Positions 34,972 through 43,842 of a DNA stretch of 64,000 nt are shown in pieces. The position numbers were made by a program, and so were the translations under genes. The stretch lies in assembly GCF_900167085.1 (NCBI RefSeq), contig NZ_FUXA01000003.1, positions 124,001 through 188,000 of the forward strand, written 5' to 3'. Each line of letters opens with the position of its first letter. The stretch's first letter is position 1. The stretch comes from Eubacterium ruminantium (GTDB lineage: Bacteria > Bacillota > Clostridia > Lachnospirales > Lachnospiraceae). Under the pieces are notes generated by a model that saw nothing but the letters and a program-made list of their open reading frames with translations, was not told the origin of the DNA and made no database searches.

Positions 34972-36873
34972 CTACTGTGACAACAGTGTATAAAAAGGTA
35001 CAGTCGGCTTATCTTCTTTATCATAAAGATTTGCATCATCCGGACTGTTATTCCATGCATAGCTGATCACATCAAATGACTGATCAACAGGAAGCTTAAC
35101 AAATACACTTCCGTCCGCTTCAAGTTTTCCTTCGGCAGGGATAAATGTCTTACCATTTTCATTTTCTTTAACAAATGAAAATCCCTTTATCACGCCGTCT
35201 TCACTTCCTTTTGCAACAAGTGAAGTCTTTGTCTTGAAAGTTATCTTTATTCCGTCATTTACGGTCTTGATATCTTTCATGGAAGGTCCTTTGAAATAAG
35301 GCTTTTTCTCGTAAATAGTCTTAAGCGCCGCCTCGGCAACTCTTTCTCCTACCGGCTTCTTCTTAACCGGATGAAGATCATTATATTCACCAAGATCATA
35401 AGCCTGAACCATGCATGAATTATCTATAGATTCGCACTGAAGCTGAGCCTCTCTAAAGTCAGCCCAGTCATACTTTTCAGGTTTGATATCTCCCTCGGAA
35501 TAAGATGCGATCTGAACAGAAATGAATGGAAGTTCAGGTTCTCTGAAGATTCTTCTCCAATCTGCAGTCATTGCCGCAAATTCCGATCTGTATGTCTCAT
35601 ATCTCATGACATTTGACTCACCCTGATACCAGAATACACCTTTTACACGCTGTCTCTGTATCGGATATATTATACCATGATAATTGGCCGTTGGGTAATA
35701 AATAAAAAATGTTGCATATGGAAGCTCTTCCATTGTTTTAACAACATGGATGTCAAGATCATTTCCTTTAAGATCAATGACTGTTCCATCTGCCATCTTT
35801 ATCATATAATCCTTACCCGGCATAGCCCAACCTTCGCCTCTGTTAATATACAGATTTACCTTAAGTACGTTCTCGCCCTTTTTAAGTGTTCCGGCAGGGA
35901 GCTCATACTTACGCGGAGGATAACGATATAATGTTTCTCCAACAAATTTTCCGTTTATATATGCTTCATCAGCATCTCTGAAAACACCAAGAGTAAGTCT
36001 TGCAGGCTGAGATACGTCAACATCATCTCCAACAACAAACTTCTTGGTAAGAACTACAGAACCACAGAAATCGTGACCGATATATTTGCCGTAATATCCA
36101 GGGAACTCAACTCCGGTAAAGCTCTTCTCTGAAATTCCATCTTCATCAAACTTCTTGAAACTTGCTTTAGCTTCATCAAGCCATGCTGTATCACGCTTTA
36201 AATCGGCCTCTTCAACCTTCTTAACATATCCATCCTGCTGCGCTTTGTCAAGGTCTTCTGTATCAAGTGAAAGTCTTCTTACGGACTCTTCACTGAGCCA
36301 TGAACAAATAGGTGAACCACCGACGGCTGTCTGATACATACCAATCGGAACTCCTATTTCCTTGCGGATCTTGATTGCCGCAAAAAGTCCAACAGCACTG
36401 AAAAGCATAAGATTTTCCCGATTAAGTGACATCCATCTTCCGGTCTCAAGCATCTCTTCAGGATTCTTGAAAACAGGATTTCTGTCAATCTGAAATGCTC
36501 TGATATTATCATCATCAAGAGTATCAAGATAATCTTTGTATTCATCATATACTCTATCGATCATAAGCTCCATATTTGACTGACCGCTCAGTACAAATAC
36601 ATCACCGAAAAGAACATTATTTATAACCTTTTCTTCTCCGCCTGATGATACTTTAATACAGTAAGGTCCGCCCGCAGGGATAGCCGGAAGCTGAACCTGG
36701 AAGAATCCCTGAAGATCACATACTGTCATTCCGGACTCGGAATAACCATCACCTGTTATACTCAATGTAACTTCACTGTCAGGACCCGAGATTCCCCAAA
36801 TAACATTTTCGGTTGTATCTCTCTGTAATATTATCCCATCACTGAAGATCGCTGATAATTTAAGTTTTCCCAT
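34972..36873 (-). CDS. SGNH carbohydrate acetylesterase (sialate O-acetylesterase-like)
   Basis: 633 residues. The serine-esterase blocks are GQSNMEL (nucleophile Ser, about residue 100), FWYQGESNV and DLHPVKK (catalytic Asp-x-x-His). A jelly-roll carbohydrate-binding-like insertion (VVLTKKFVVGDDVDV...YINGKFVG) lies between the first two blocks, the layout of sialate O-acetylesterase/acetylxylan esterase proteins. No signal peptide is present, so it acts in the cytoplasm. Given its neighbours it most likely removes acetyl groups from xylo-oligosaccharides. The ATG at 36873 follows AAGGAGC; a TTG seven codons upstream is rejected. Confidence 0.85.
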   Translation of the reverse strand: MGKLKLSAIFSDGIILQRDTTENVIWGISGPDSEVTLSITGDGYSESGMTVCDLQGFFQVQLPAIPAGGPYCIKVSSGGEEKVINNVLFGDVFVLSGQSNMELMIDRVYDEYKDYLDTLDDDNIRAFQIDRNPVFKNPEEMLETGRWMSLNRENLMLFSAVGLFAAIKIRKEIGVPIGMYQTAVGGSPICSWLSEESVRRLSLDTEDLDKAQQDGYVKKVEEADLKRDTAWLDEAKASFKKFDEDGISEKSFTGVEFPGYYGKYIGHDFCGSVVLTKKFVVGDDVDVSQPARLTLGVFRDADEAYINGKFVGETLYRYPPRKYELPAGTLKKGENVLKVNLYINRGEGWAMPGKDYMIKMADGTVIDLKGNDLDIHVVKTMEELPYATFFIYYPTANYHGIIYPIQRQRVKGVFWYQGESNVMRYETYRSEFAAMTADWRRIFREPELPFISVQIASYSEGDIKPEKYDWADFREAQLQCESIDNSCMVQAYDLGEYNDLHPVKKKPVGERVAEAALKTIYEKKPYFKGPSMKDIKTVNDGIKITFKTKTSLVAKGSEDGVIKGFSFVKENENGKTFIPAEGKLEADGSVFVKLPVDQSFDVISYAWNNSPDDANLYDKEDKPTVPFYTLLSQ

Positions 36874-36912
36874 AATAAGCTCCTTTTCCAATACCCCTTA
36901 GGTATATAAGCT

Positions 36913-38364
36913 TTAGTAAAGCGGAATTATCGTCTTAACGATCTCATGGAAATTCTGATATCTCTCCTCATATCTGGCTGTAAGTTCAGCATCCGGAGTG
37001 ATTGTTTCCTTGTATCTGATGATATTCTTCTTTGCTTCAATAACATCTTTATATCTTCCGCATCCGACAGCAGCAAGTATAGCACCACCGAGTGCAGGTC
37101 CTTCATCATTTTCAACTGTCATGATGTTAAGGTTCATTACGTTAGCGATGATCTTTCTCCAAAGTGGGCTCTTAGCTCCACCACCACAGATTGTTGATTC
37201 TGTAACTTCGATTCCAAGACTTCTTGCTACTTCAAGAGAATCTCTAAGTCCGAATGCAACACCTTCAAGAACTGCAAGAGACATATCTTCTCTTGTTGTA
37301 TCCATTCTGATTCCCATGAATCCGGCCTTAAGTCTTGGATTGTTGTATGGAGATCTCTCACCCATAAGATAAGGGAGGAAGTAAACATTGTTTGTTCCGA
37401 TCTTATCCATCTTCTTCTGCTCTGCAGCATAATCAGTATCACGGATTATATCATCCATCCACCATTTGTTGCATGATGCAGCTGAAAGCATACATCCCAT
37501 AAGATGGAAACCGCCGTCTGCATGGCAGAAGCTGTGAAGTGAATTGTTATCATCTACAGCAAACTTATCTGATGTAATGAAAATAGTTCCTGATGTACCG
37601 AGCGAAAGGTTACACTTTCCTGCACCGCAAGCACCTGTTCCGATAGCTGCAGCTGCATTATCTCCGGCACCGGCAACAACCTTAACTGTACCTGTAAGTC
37701 CAAGGTCACTCATAATGCTGCTCTTAACTTCACCTACAACATCATAACTTTCATGAAGTTTTGGAAGCATCTCTTCCTTGATTCCGCAAATGTCAATCAT
37801 TTCCTTTGACCAGCACTTGTGCTCTGTATCAAGAAGAAGCATTCCGGCTGCATCAGAATATTCTGAAGCAGAAATTCCTGTGAACATATAAACAATATAA
37901 TCCTTAGGAAGCATGATCTTCTTGATCTTGCTGAAGTTCTCAGGCTCATTAGCCTTCATCCAAAGGATCTTTGGTGCAGTAAATCCTGCAAATGCGATAT
38001 TACCGGTATATTTTGATAATTTATCTTTACCGATTGTATTATTGAGGTAATCAACCTCTTTCTCTGTTCTTCCGTCATTCCAAAGAATTGCAGGACGAAT
38101 AACATTATCATTTTCGTCTAAGCATACAAGACCGTGCATCTGTCCGCCGACGCCGATACCTTCGATCTTATCTGTATATCCCTCAGAGATTTCTCTGATT
38201 CCGGCTATTGACTGCTTTAACCAATCTGACGGATTCTGCTCTGACCAACCATCCTGTGGAAAGAAAATAGGATATTCCTTTGAAACTGTTTTGATTATAG
38301 TACCGTCACCATCCATAAGCAGAAGCTTAACTGCTGAAGTACCAAGATCAACTCCTATATACAT
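36913..38364 (-). CDS. xylB: Xylulokinase
   Basis: 483 residues, FGGY-family kinase making D-xylulose 5-phosphate. It shows the N-terminal phosphate loop GVDLGTSAVK, the MHGLVCLDE sugar contact, the catalytic Asp in GAGDNAAAAIG (about 230) and the GGGAKSPLW adenine motif. Length and spacing are those of bacterial XylB. It sits between the esterase and aldolase genes and gives the pentose its entry into the pentose phosphate or phosphoketolase route. No xylose isomerase gene is in the window. Confidence 0.93.
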   Translation of the reverse strand: MYIGVDLGTSAVKLLLMDGDGTIIKTVSKEYPIFFPQDGWSEQNPSDWLKQSIAGIREISEGYTDKIEGIGVGGQMHGLVCLDENDNVIRPAILWNDGRTEKEVDYLNNTIGKDKLSKYTGNIAFAGFTAPKILWMKANEPENFSKIKKIMLPKDYIVYMFTGISASEYSDAAGMLLLDTEHKCWSKEMIDICGIKEEMLPKLHESYDVVGEVKSSIMSDLGLTGTVKVVAGAGDNAAAAIGTGACGAGKCNLSLGTSGTIFITSDKFAVDDNNSLHSFCHADGGFHLMGCMLSAASCNKWWMDDIIRDTDYAAEQKKMDKIGTNNVYFLPYLMGERSPYNNPRLKAGFMGIRMDTTREDMSLAVLEGVAFGLRDSLEVARSLGIEVTESTICGGGAKSPLWRKIIANVMNLNIMTVENDEGPALGGAILAAVGCGRYKDVIEAKKNIIRYKETITPDAELTARYEERYQNFHEIVKTIIPLY

Positions 38365-38383
38365 ATTGTCCTCCTAAACACTA

Positions 38384-38432
38384 ATCATCAGATATCCGGA
38401 CAAAGTAAACTCCGTCCGGACACCATGATGAT
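38384..38432. terminator. Interrupted palindrome with plus-strand T-run
   Basis: ATCATCA (38384-38390) and TCCGGAC (38395-38401) pair with GTCCGGA (38414-38420) and TGATGAT (38426-38432). The plus-strand side continues into a long T-rich run, as in a plus-oriented terminator, although both flanking genes are on the minus strand. On the minus strand it is an intercistronic stem-loop between the aldolase and xylB genes. Confidence 0.55.
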
Positions 38433-38454
38433 CTTTTTATTTTATTTTTTTAAA

Positions 38455-39108
38455 TTATTCACCAAATACTGCAAGATAATCCTTCTTGAACTTCTCAATA
38501 CCCTGATCTGTAAGAGGATGCTTTGTCATCTGCTCGATTACAGAGTAAGGAATTGTTGCGATGCTTGCGCCTGCAAGTGCACAGTCTGTTACATGGATTG
38601 GATTTCTGATACTTGCTGCAATGATCTCTGTCTCAAGGCCATAGTTATCAAATATCTGTACGATATCTTCAATAAGATTGATACCAGGTGAGCTGATATC
38701 ATCAAGTCTTCCGAGGAATGGAGATACATATGTAGCTCCTGCTCTGGCTGCAAGGAGGGCCTGATTTGCACTGAAGATAAGTGTAACATTTGTCTTGATG
38801 CCTTCTTTCGAAAGAACCTTAACTGCCTTAAGACCTTCTACTGTCATAGGGATCTTAACAACCATATTTGGATGGATTGCAGCGATCTCGCGTCCTTCCT
38901 TGATCATTCCTTCTGCATCAACCGTAGTAGCCTTAACCTCTCCACTGATAGGCCCGTCTACTATCTCAGCGATTTCCTTGATTACTTCCTTGAAATCTCT
39001 TCCTTCTTTTGCGATAAGTGATGGGTTTGTTGTAACTCCACAAATAACTCCCATGTCATTAGCTTTACGAATGTCCTCTACATTAGCTGTGTCGATAAAA
39101 AGTTTCAT
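38455..39108 (-). CDS. Fructose-6-phosphate aldolase / transaldolase-like protein
   Basis: 217 residues, the short transaldolase family (FSA/TalC). The Schiff-base Lys is Lys85 in [21 protein letters not shown] at the start, [12 protein letters not shown], and the loop [13 protein letters not shown] are family hallmarks. In Firmicutes proteins of this length most often act as transaldolase in the pentose phosphate pathway, and the xylulokinase neighbour favours that; fructose-6-phosphate aldolase activity cannot be excluded. Confidence 0.9.
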   Translation of the reverse strand: MKLFIDTANVEDIRKANDMGVICGVTTNPSLIAKEGRDFKEVIKEIAEIVDGPISGEVKATTVDAEGMIKEGREIAAIHPNMVVKIPMTVEGLKAVKVLSKEGIKTNVTLIFSANQALLAARAGATYVSPFLGRLDDISSPGINLIEDIVQIFDNYGLETEIIAASIRNPIHVTDCALAGASIATIPYSVIEQMTKHPLTDQGIEKFKKDYLAVFGE

Positions 39109-39140
39109 TTTGCTTTCTCCTTCTCTAATAAAATTTTATT

Positions 39141-41282
39141 CTACAGATCGATCTCGATACTTATCGGTGATGAACCCGTAAGATTTCTACTAAGTTCATC
39201 CGGCTGGCTTCCACCTACGTAAATAGTATATTTACCGTGAAGCAGTTCTTTTGAGCCATCTGACAATACTGTCTTAAAGCTGTCTTTATCAAGCTCGACC
39301 GTAATACGCTTCTTCTCTCCCGCATTAAGGGATGTTCTTTCAAATCCTGCAAGGCTCCATTTCGGCTGATTATCAATCTCCATCTTACCGAGATATGCAT
39401 CATTCATTTCATTTTCAGCTTTTTCAACTATATGTCCGGCGATATAAATCTCCGATACTCCATCTCCGGAAATGTCACCGATATTAGTAACATTAAAGCT
39501 GCAGATGATCTTGTTACTGTCCTCAGAATTTCTAATATTCAGTGAATCATAACTGAATTTTGTATAGCTAAGTCCGTATCCGAATGGATATTCCGCATCC
39601 TCATAGAGGTAACGGTAAGTACGGCCTTTCATGCTGTAATCTTCAAAGTCAGGAAGTGTTCCGTCTTTATAAAATGTAACCGGAAGCTTTCCGCTTGGAT
39701 TATTTTTACCAAAAATAGTATCTGCAAGAGCAAGTCCGCCGTATGCACCACTGTACCAACACTGAAGTATAGCTGATGCATATCCTTCTTCTTCAGTGAG
39801 ATCCATCGCACTTCCTGTATTATTTACAAGAATCATCGGTGTACCTATCTCTGCAAGTTTTCTGATAAGTCTTCTCTGGCAATCCGGCAGGAAAAGATTA
39901 ACCTTATCACCTGCTGCAAATGCATTTCCCGTATCGCCTTCTTCACCTTCGAGAGTTGCATCAAGTCCGACAGATACAACTATCACATCACTATGTCTTG
40001 CAACGCTGAGCGCTTCGGCGATTCTGTCATCTACTTCGCCAAGTGGCTGCTCTTTATCAAGATAAAGGTGACTTCCTTTGGCATAAAGAACTCTTATGTC
40101 ATCTCCGGCAACTCTCTGAATTCCCGTAAGATTTGTAATATATTCCGCTGCTGTTCCGTTATAATTTCCGTTCAGGACTTCGATTGAAGCTGCTGTCGGT
40201 CCGATAACGCCTATAGTCTTAACATTCTTCAGTGGAAGTATGCCGTCATTTTTAAGCATTACGATTGATTTACAACTTGCCTCATATGAAAGCTTTCTGC
40301 TTTCCGGAGTATCAATATCCAGCTGTCCGAGACTATCATATTCGCAGTCGTCCGCAAACATTCCAAGCTTCATTCTTGTTGTAAATAAACGCTTAGCAGC
40401 TGTTCTGATCGCTTCTTCAGTAATAAGTCCTTCATCAAGAGCCGTCTGCATACATTCGTAACTGTTACCGCAGTTAAGATCGCATCCTGCATTGAGCGCC
40501 ATAGCAACCGATTCAAACGGTGCGTCAGTAACTTTGTGATTGGTGTGAAAATCTCTTATTGCCCAGCAGTCCGATACAACATGTCCCTTGAATCCCCACT
40601 CTTTTCTGAGTGTTTTATCAAGCAGTGTCTCACTTCCGCAGCAAGGCTCACCGTTGGTTCTGTTATATGCACCCATTACAGTCTCAACATTTCCTGCCTT
40701 AACCGCCTTTTCGAATGCCGGCAGATAAGTTTCATTCATGTCTTTAGGTGATGCCTCAGCATTAAAGCTATGTCTTACTGCTTCAGGACCTGAATGTACA
40801 GCAAAATGCTTTGCACATGCCGCAGTCTTCAGATATTTGCCATCTCCCTGAAGCCCTTTTATAAAACTAAGTCCAAGTTCTCCGGTAAGATATGGATCTT
40901 CACCAAATGTTTCCTGACCTCGTCCCCATCTCGGATCCCTGAAGATATTTATATTCGGTGACCAAAGTGTTATGCCTTTATAGATTCCTCTGTCGCCGTC
41001 TTTAGTACATTCATTATATCTTGCTCTTGCTTCTGTAGAAACAACATCTGCAATCTTCTGCAGGATATCTCTGTCAAACATTGAAGCAAGTCCCACTGCC
41101 TGCGGAAATACCGTTGCGGTTCCACTTCTGGCAAGTCCGTGAAGTCCTTCATTCCACCAGTTGTATGAAGGAATACCCAGTCTATCAATAGCAGGCGCAT
41201 TGAATCTAAGCTGTGTCATCGCTTCTTCGATAGTCATCTTACCAACGAGTTCTTCTGCCTTATTTATAAATTCCTCGTTCAA
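39141..41282 (-). CDS. GH3 glycosidase (probable beta-xylosidase/beta-glucosidase)
   Basis: About 713 residues. The catalytic nucleophile is Asp near residue 237 in VVSDCWAI. RWGRGQETFGEDPYL and KHFAVHSG shape the sugar site, the second alpha/beta domain follows, and a fibronectin III-like domain closes the protein. It has no signal peptide and is therefore cytoplasmic. I favour TTG at 41282 as start because AGGAGGGG stands just before it; the ATG nine codons upstream lacks a ribosome site. The locus suggests action on xylo-oligosaccharides; substrate specificity within GH3 cannot be read safely. Confidence 0.88.
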   Translation of the reverse strand: MNEEFINKAEELVGKMTIEEAMTQLRFNAPAIDRLGIPSYNWWNEGLHGLARSGTATVFPQAVGLASMFDRDILQKIADVVSTEARARYNECTKDGDRGIYKGITLWSPNINIFRDPRWGRGQETFGEDPYLTGELGLSFIKGLQGDGKYLKTAACAKHFAVHSGPEAVRHSFNAEASPKDMNETYLPAFEKAVKAGNVETVMGAYNRTNGEPCCGSETLLDKTLRKEWGFKGHVVSDCWAIRDFHTNHKVTDAPFESVAMALNAGCDLNCGNSYECMQTALDEGLITEEAIRTAAKRLFTTRMKLGMFADDCEYDSLGQLDIDTPESRKLSYEASCKSIVMLKNDGILPLKNVKTIGVIGPTAASIEVLNGNYNGTAAEYITNLTGIQRVAGDDIRVLYAKGSHLYLDKEQPLGEVDDRIAEALSVARHSDVIVVSVGLDATLEGEEGDTGNAFAAGDKVNLFLPDCQRRLIRKLAEIGTPMILVNNTGSAMDLTEEEGYASAILQCWYSGAYGGLALADTIFGKNNPSGKLPVTFYKDGTLPDFEDYSMKGRTYRYLYEDAEYPFGYGLSYTKFSYDSLNIRNSEDSNKIICSFNVTNIGDISGDGVSEIYIAGHIVEKAENEMNDAYLGKMEIDNQPKWSLAGFERTSLNAGEKKRITVELDKDSFKTVLSDGSKELLHGKYTIYVGGSQPDELSRNLTGSSPISIEIDL

Positions 41283-41343
41283 CTTACCCCTCCTTTCTGT
41301 ATTTTTCATTTCTATCTCTTATGTTCCATGAGTCTGTAAAATA

Positions 41344-42408
41344 TCATACCTCTGAAACTTTATATACTGTTTTTGTTGTATATACTTTTCCGGCTTTAAG
41401 GATTGGTGCTTCAAATGCATCGAAGTCAGCAGCCTTATTGATACTGTCCGGATAGTACTGTGATTCAAGACATAATCCGTCCTGAGAATTGTATTCTTTT
41501 CCTGCTTTACCTTTAACATTTCCGATGAAGTTTCCGCTATAGAACTGAATTCCCGGAAGGTCTGTGTAAACGCTGAGTTTTAATACATCATTTGTAACTT
41601 CAGCGCAAGGTGCAAGAAGCATATTTGAATCATTATCGAAACTGATTGAATGATCAAGTGCGAAGTTATGATCAAATCCTCCTGTAAGATTCATCTGCTC
41701 ATCACTTAAATCAAAGTTATCTGAAATCTTAGTAAATTCTCTGAGATCGAATTTTGTTCCTGCTACACTTCTAAGCTCGCCTGAAGGGATGAGTCTCTTG
41801 TCAACAGGTGTAAAATGCTCAGCTGAAATCTTAATCTTGTGCGATAAGATACTTCCGCTTCCTTCACCATTAAGATTGAAATAGCTGTGGTTTGTAAGAT
41901 TCATGACTGTATCCTTATCAGAAACAGCTGTGTATCTTATTACAAGAGCCGCATCAGCTGTAAGAGTATACTGAACTGTAATGCAAGCATTTCCGGGATA
42001 TCCCTGATCCATATCAGCACTCTTTAATCCAAATGTAATGCTGTTCTCAGCACTTTCTATATAATCCCATATTCTCTTCTCATAACCGCAAGGTCCGCTA
42101 TGAAGATTGTTGGTTCCGTCATTCTCTGTAAGTTTGTACTCTTTTCCATTAAGCTTAAATGAAGCATTTCCGATTCTGTTGGCACTTCTTCCAACTGTTG
42201 CTCCGAAGAACTTATCGCCATCTTCATAGCCCTTAACATCATCATATCCAAGTACGATATCTGTCTTCTTTCCGTCTTTTGATGTATATATAAAATTAAC
42301 AAGTGTTGCGCCAAAATCCGTTACGGAAACTTCTGCATTACCATTCTTTACAGTATAAAGATGAGCTGTCTCACCTGTACTGATCTGTCCAAAATCTCTG
42401 ACTACCAT
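41344..42408 (-). CDS. galM: Aldose 1-epimerase (mutarotase)
   Basis: 354 residues from the ATG at 42408, eight bases after AGGAGG; an open frame of 52 more codons upstream lacks any support and covers the promoter. Catalytic residues are visible: His in TNHSYFNL and Glu in GLCLESQYYPDS. It interconverts alpha and beta anomers of free aldoses, here probably xylose set free by the GH8 and GH3 enzymes. It is the first gene of the long minus-strand sugar locus. Confidence 0.9.
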   Translation of the reverse strand: MVVRDFGQISTGETAHLYTVKNGNAEVSVTDFGATLVNFIYTSKDGKKTDIVLGYDDVKGYEDGDKFFGATVGRSANRIGNASFKLNGKEYKLTENDGTNNLHSGPCGYEKRIWDYIESAENSITFGLKSADMDQGYPGNACITVQYTLTADAALVIRYTAVSDKDTVMNLTNHSYFNLNGEGSGSILSHKIKISAEHFTPVDKRLIPSGELRSVAGTKFDLREFTKISDNFDLSDEQMNLTGGFDHNFALDHSISFDNDSNMLLAPCAEVTNDVLKLSVYTDLPGIQFYSGNFIGNVKGKAGKEYNSQDGLCLESQYYPDSINKAADFDAFEAPILKAGKVYTTKTVYKVSEV

Positions 42409-42491
42409 TAATTCGTACCTCCTCATATTATCGCCCCGGATATCCCCGGCAGCAGTATACAAAGTTACACTTTTTACTATACTTAAAATAT

Positions 42492-42521
42492 ACAATATGC
42501 CCCGGTATTTTTTCTTGTCAA
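42492..42521 (-). promoter_or_regulatory. Candidate promoter of the xylan locus (galM side)
   Basis: Minus strand TTGACA (42516-42521), 18-base spacer, TATTGT (42492-42497), about 80 bases before the galM ATG. The 266-base gap shared with pta is very AT-rich and contains several AACAATTnnTGAACAATT-like direct repeats that could be regulator sites. Confidence 0.5.
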
Positions 42522-42624
42522 ATATTGCTATCAATTGTTCAAAAATTGTTAAATGACTATGCAATTGTACAAAAAAATATACAAAAAAATCGCAAAAAAG
42601 CTACAAAATGCATGAAAAATAGTG

Positions 42625-42630
42625 TATAAT
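42625..42630 (+). promoter_or_regulatory. -10 box of the pta promoter
   Basis: TATAAT on the plus strand, 45 bases before the pta ATG; the hexamer 17 bases upstream (TACAAA) is a weak -35. Confidence 0.55.
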
Positions 42631-42674
42631 CATACATTATTTTCGAAATTAAGCTCACACAGGAGGTATCATAT

Positions 42675-43661
42675 ATGGAATTCGGTTTTGGTTCTATGAT
42701 TGAGAAACTAAAAAATGACCCCAAAAAAATCGTACTTACCGAGGGATCTGACCCAAGAATACTCGAGGCTGCCTCGAGACTTCTTGCAAGTAACTTCCTT
42801 CACCCTGTTCTTCTCGGAAACCGTGATGAGATATGGAAAGCAGCTGAAGATGCCGGATTCAATATACGCGGTGCCGAGATTATAGACCCTGAAAACTATG
42901 ACCGTTTCGATGAAATGGTTGATATATTTGTAGAGATCAGAAAAGCAAAAGGAATGACAAAGGAAAAAGCAGAAAAGATCCTTCGCCAGGCAAACTATTT
43001 CGGAACAATGCTTGTTCAGATGAAAGTTGCCGACTGTCTTCTCGGTGGCGCTACTTATTCAACAGCCGATACCGTAAGACCTGCTCTTCAGATCATCAAA
43101 ACAAAACCTGGTAATTCAATCGTTTCATCATGCTTCATTCTCGTTCGTCCATCTGTTACAGGTGGTAATGAAGTTATCGCCATGGCGGACTGTGCTATCA
43201 ATATCAGCCCATCAGAAGATGAACTTGTTGAAATCTGCGGTGAAACAATCCAGTGTGCCAAGGTATTCGGTATAGATCCAAAGGTTGCATTCCTTTCATA
43301 TTCTACTCACGGATCAGGCGCCGGCGATACAGTTACAAAAATGAGAAATGCAGCACAGAAAGCAATCGAAGAATATCCTGATACACCTATCGATGGTGAA
43401 TTCCAGTTTGACTCAGCCGTTTCTCCTAGAGTAGCTCGTCAGAAATGTCCTGATTCAAATGTTGCCGGATATGCAAATACATTTATTTTCCCTGACATCA
43501 ACGCCGGAAATATCGGTTACAAGATTGCCCAGAGAATGGGTAACTTCGAAGCATATGGTCCTATTCTTCTCGGACTTAATGCACAGATAAATGATCTTTC
43601 AAGAGGATGTAACGCAATTGAAGTTTATTCCATGGCTATAATCACCGCTTCTCTTGCATAA
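42675..43661 (+). CDS. pta: Phosphate acetyltransferase
   Basis: 328 residues, the short (non-DRTGG) Pta. It converts acetyl-CoA and phosphate to acetyl phosphate, feeding acetate kinase for ATP. LTEGSDPRILEAA near the N-terminus, STADTVRPALQI and the C-terminal LLGLNAQINDLSRGC are typical. AGGAGG lies eight bases before the ATG, and a strong terminator follows. No ackA gene is next to it here. It is divergent from the sugar locus. Confidence 0.95.
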   Translation: MEFGFGSMIEKLKNDPKKIVLTEGSDPRILEAASRLLASNFLHPVLLGNRDEIWKAAEDAGFNIRGAEIIDPENYDRFDEMVDIFVEIRKAKGMTKEKAEKILRQANYFGTMLVQMKVADCLLGGATYSTADTVRPALQIIKTKPGNSIVSSCFILVRPSVTGGNEVIAMADCAINISPSEDELVEICGETIQCAKVFGIDPKVAFLSYSTHGSGAGDTVTKMRNAAQKAIEEYPDTPIDGEFQFDSAVSPRVARQKCPDSNVAGYANTFIFPDINAGNIGYKIAQRMGNFEAYGPILLGLNAQINDLSRGCNAIEVYSMAIITASLA

Positions 43662-43683
43662 TATTTTAAACATATAAAAAAAG

Positions 43684-43727
43684 CTCCGACAGATTTCAGA
43701 TAACTGATTTCTGTCGGAGTTTTTTTA
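43684..43727 (+). terminator. Terminator of pta, probably bidirectional
   Basis: Stem CTCCGACAGA/TCTGTCGGAG (43684-43693 and 43710-43719) followed by TTTTTTT (43720-43726), with an A-run on the other side (43675-43682). Confidence 0.9.
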
Positions 43728-43842
43728 TTCATCGAATCAATTGATCCACACTCGAGCATTCCACCCGTCATACGATTCATAACTTGGTTTTATTACTCAG
43801 TCGACCAATTAATCCGCTATGAAATTTCACACTACCCGCCGG

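Noticed and set aside
42409-42564. N-terminal extension of the aldose epimerase
   Set aside because: The extra 52 codons cover the TTGACA/TATTGT promoter candidate and lack similarity to mutarotases; AGGAGG supports the ATG at 42408.
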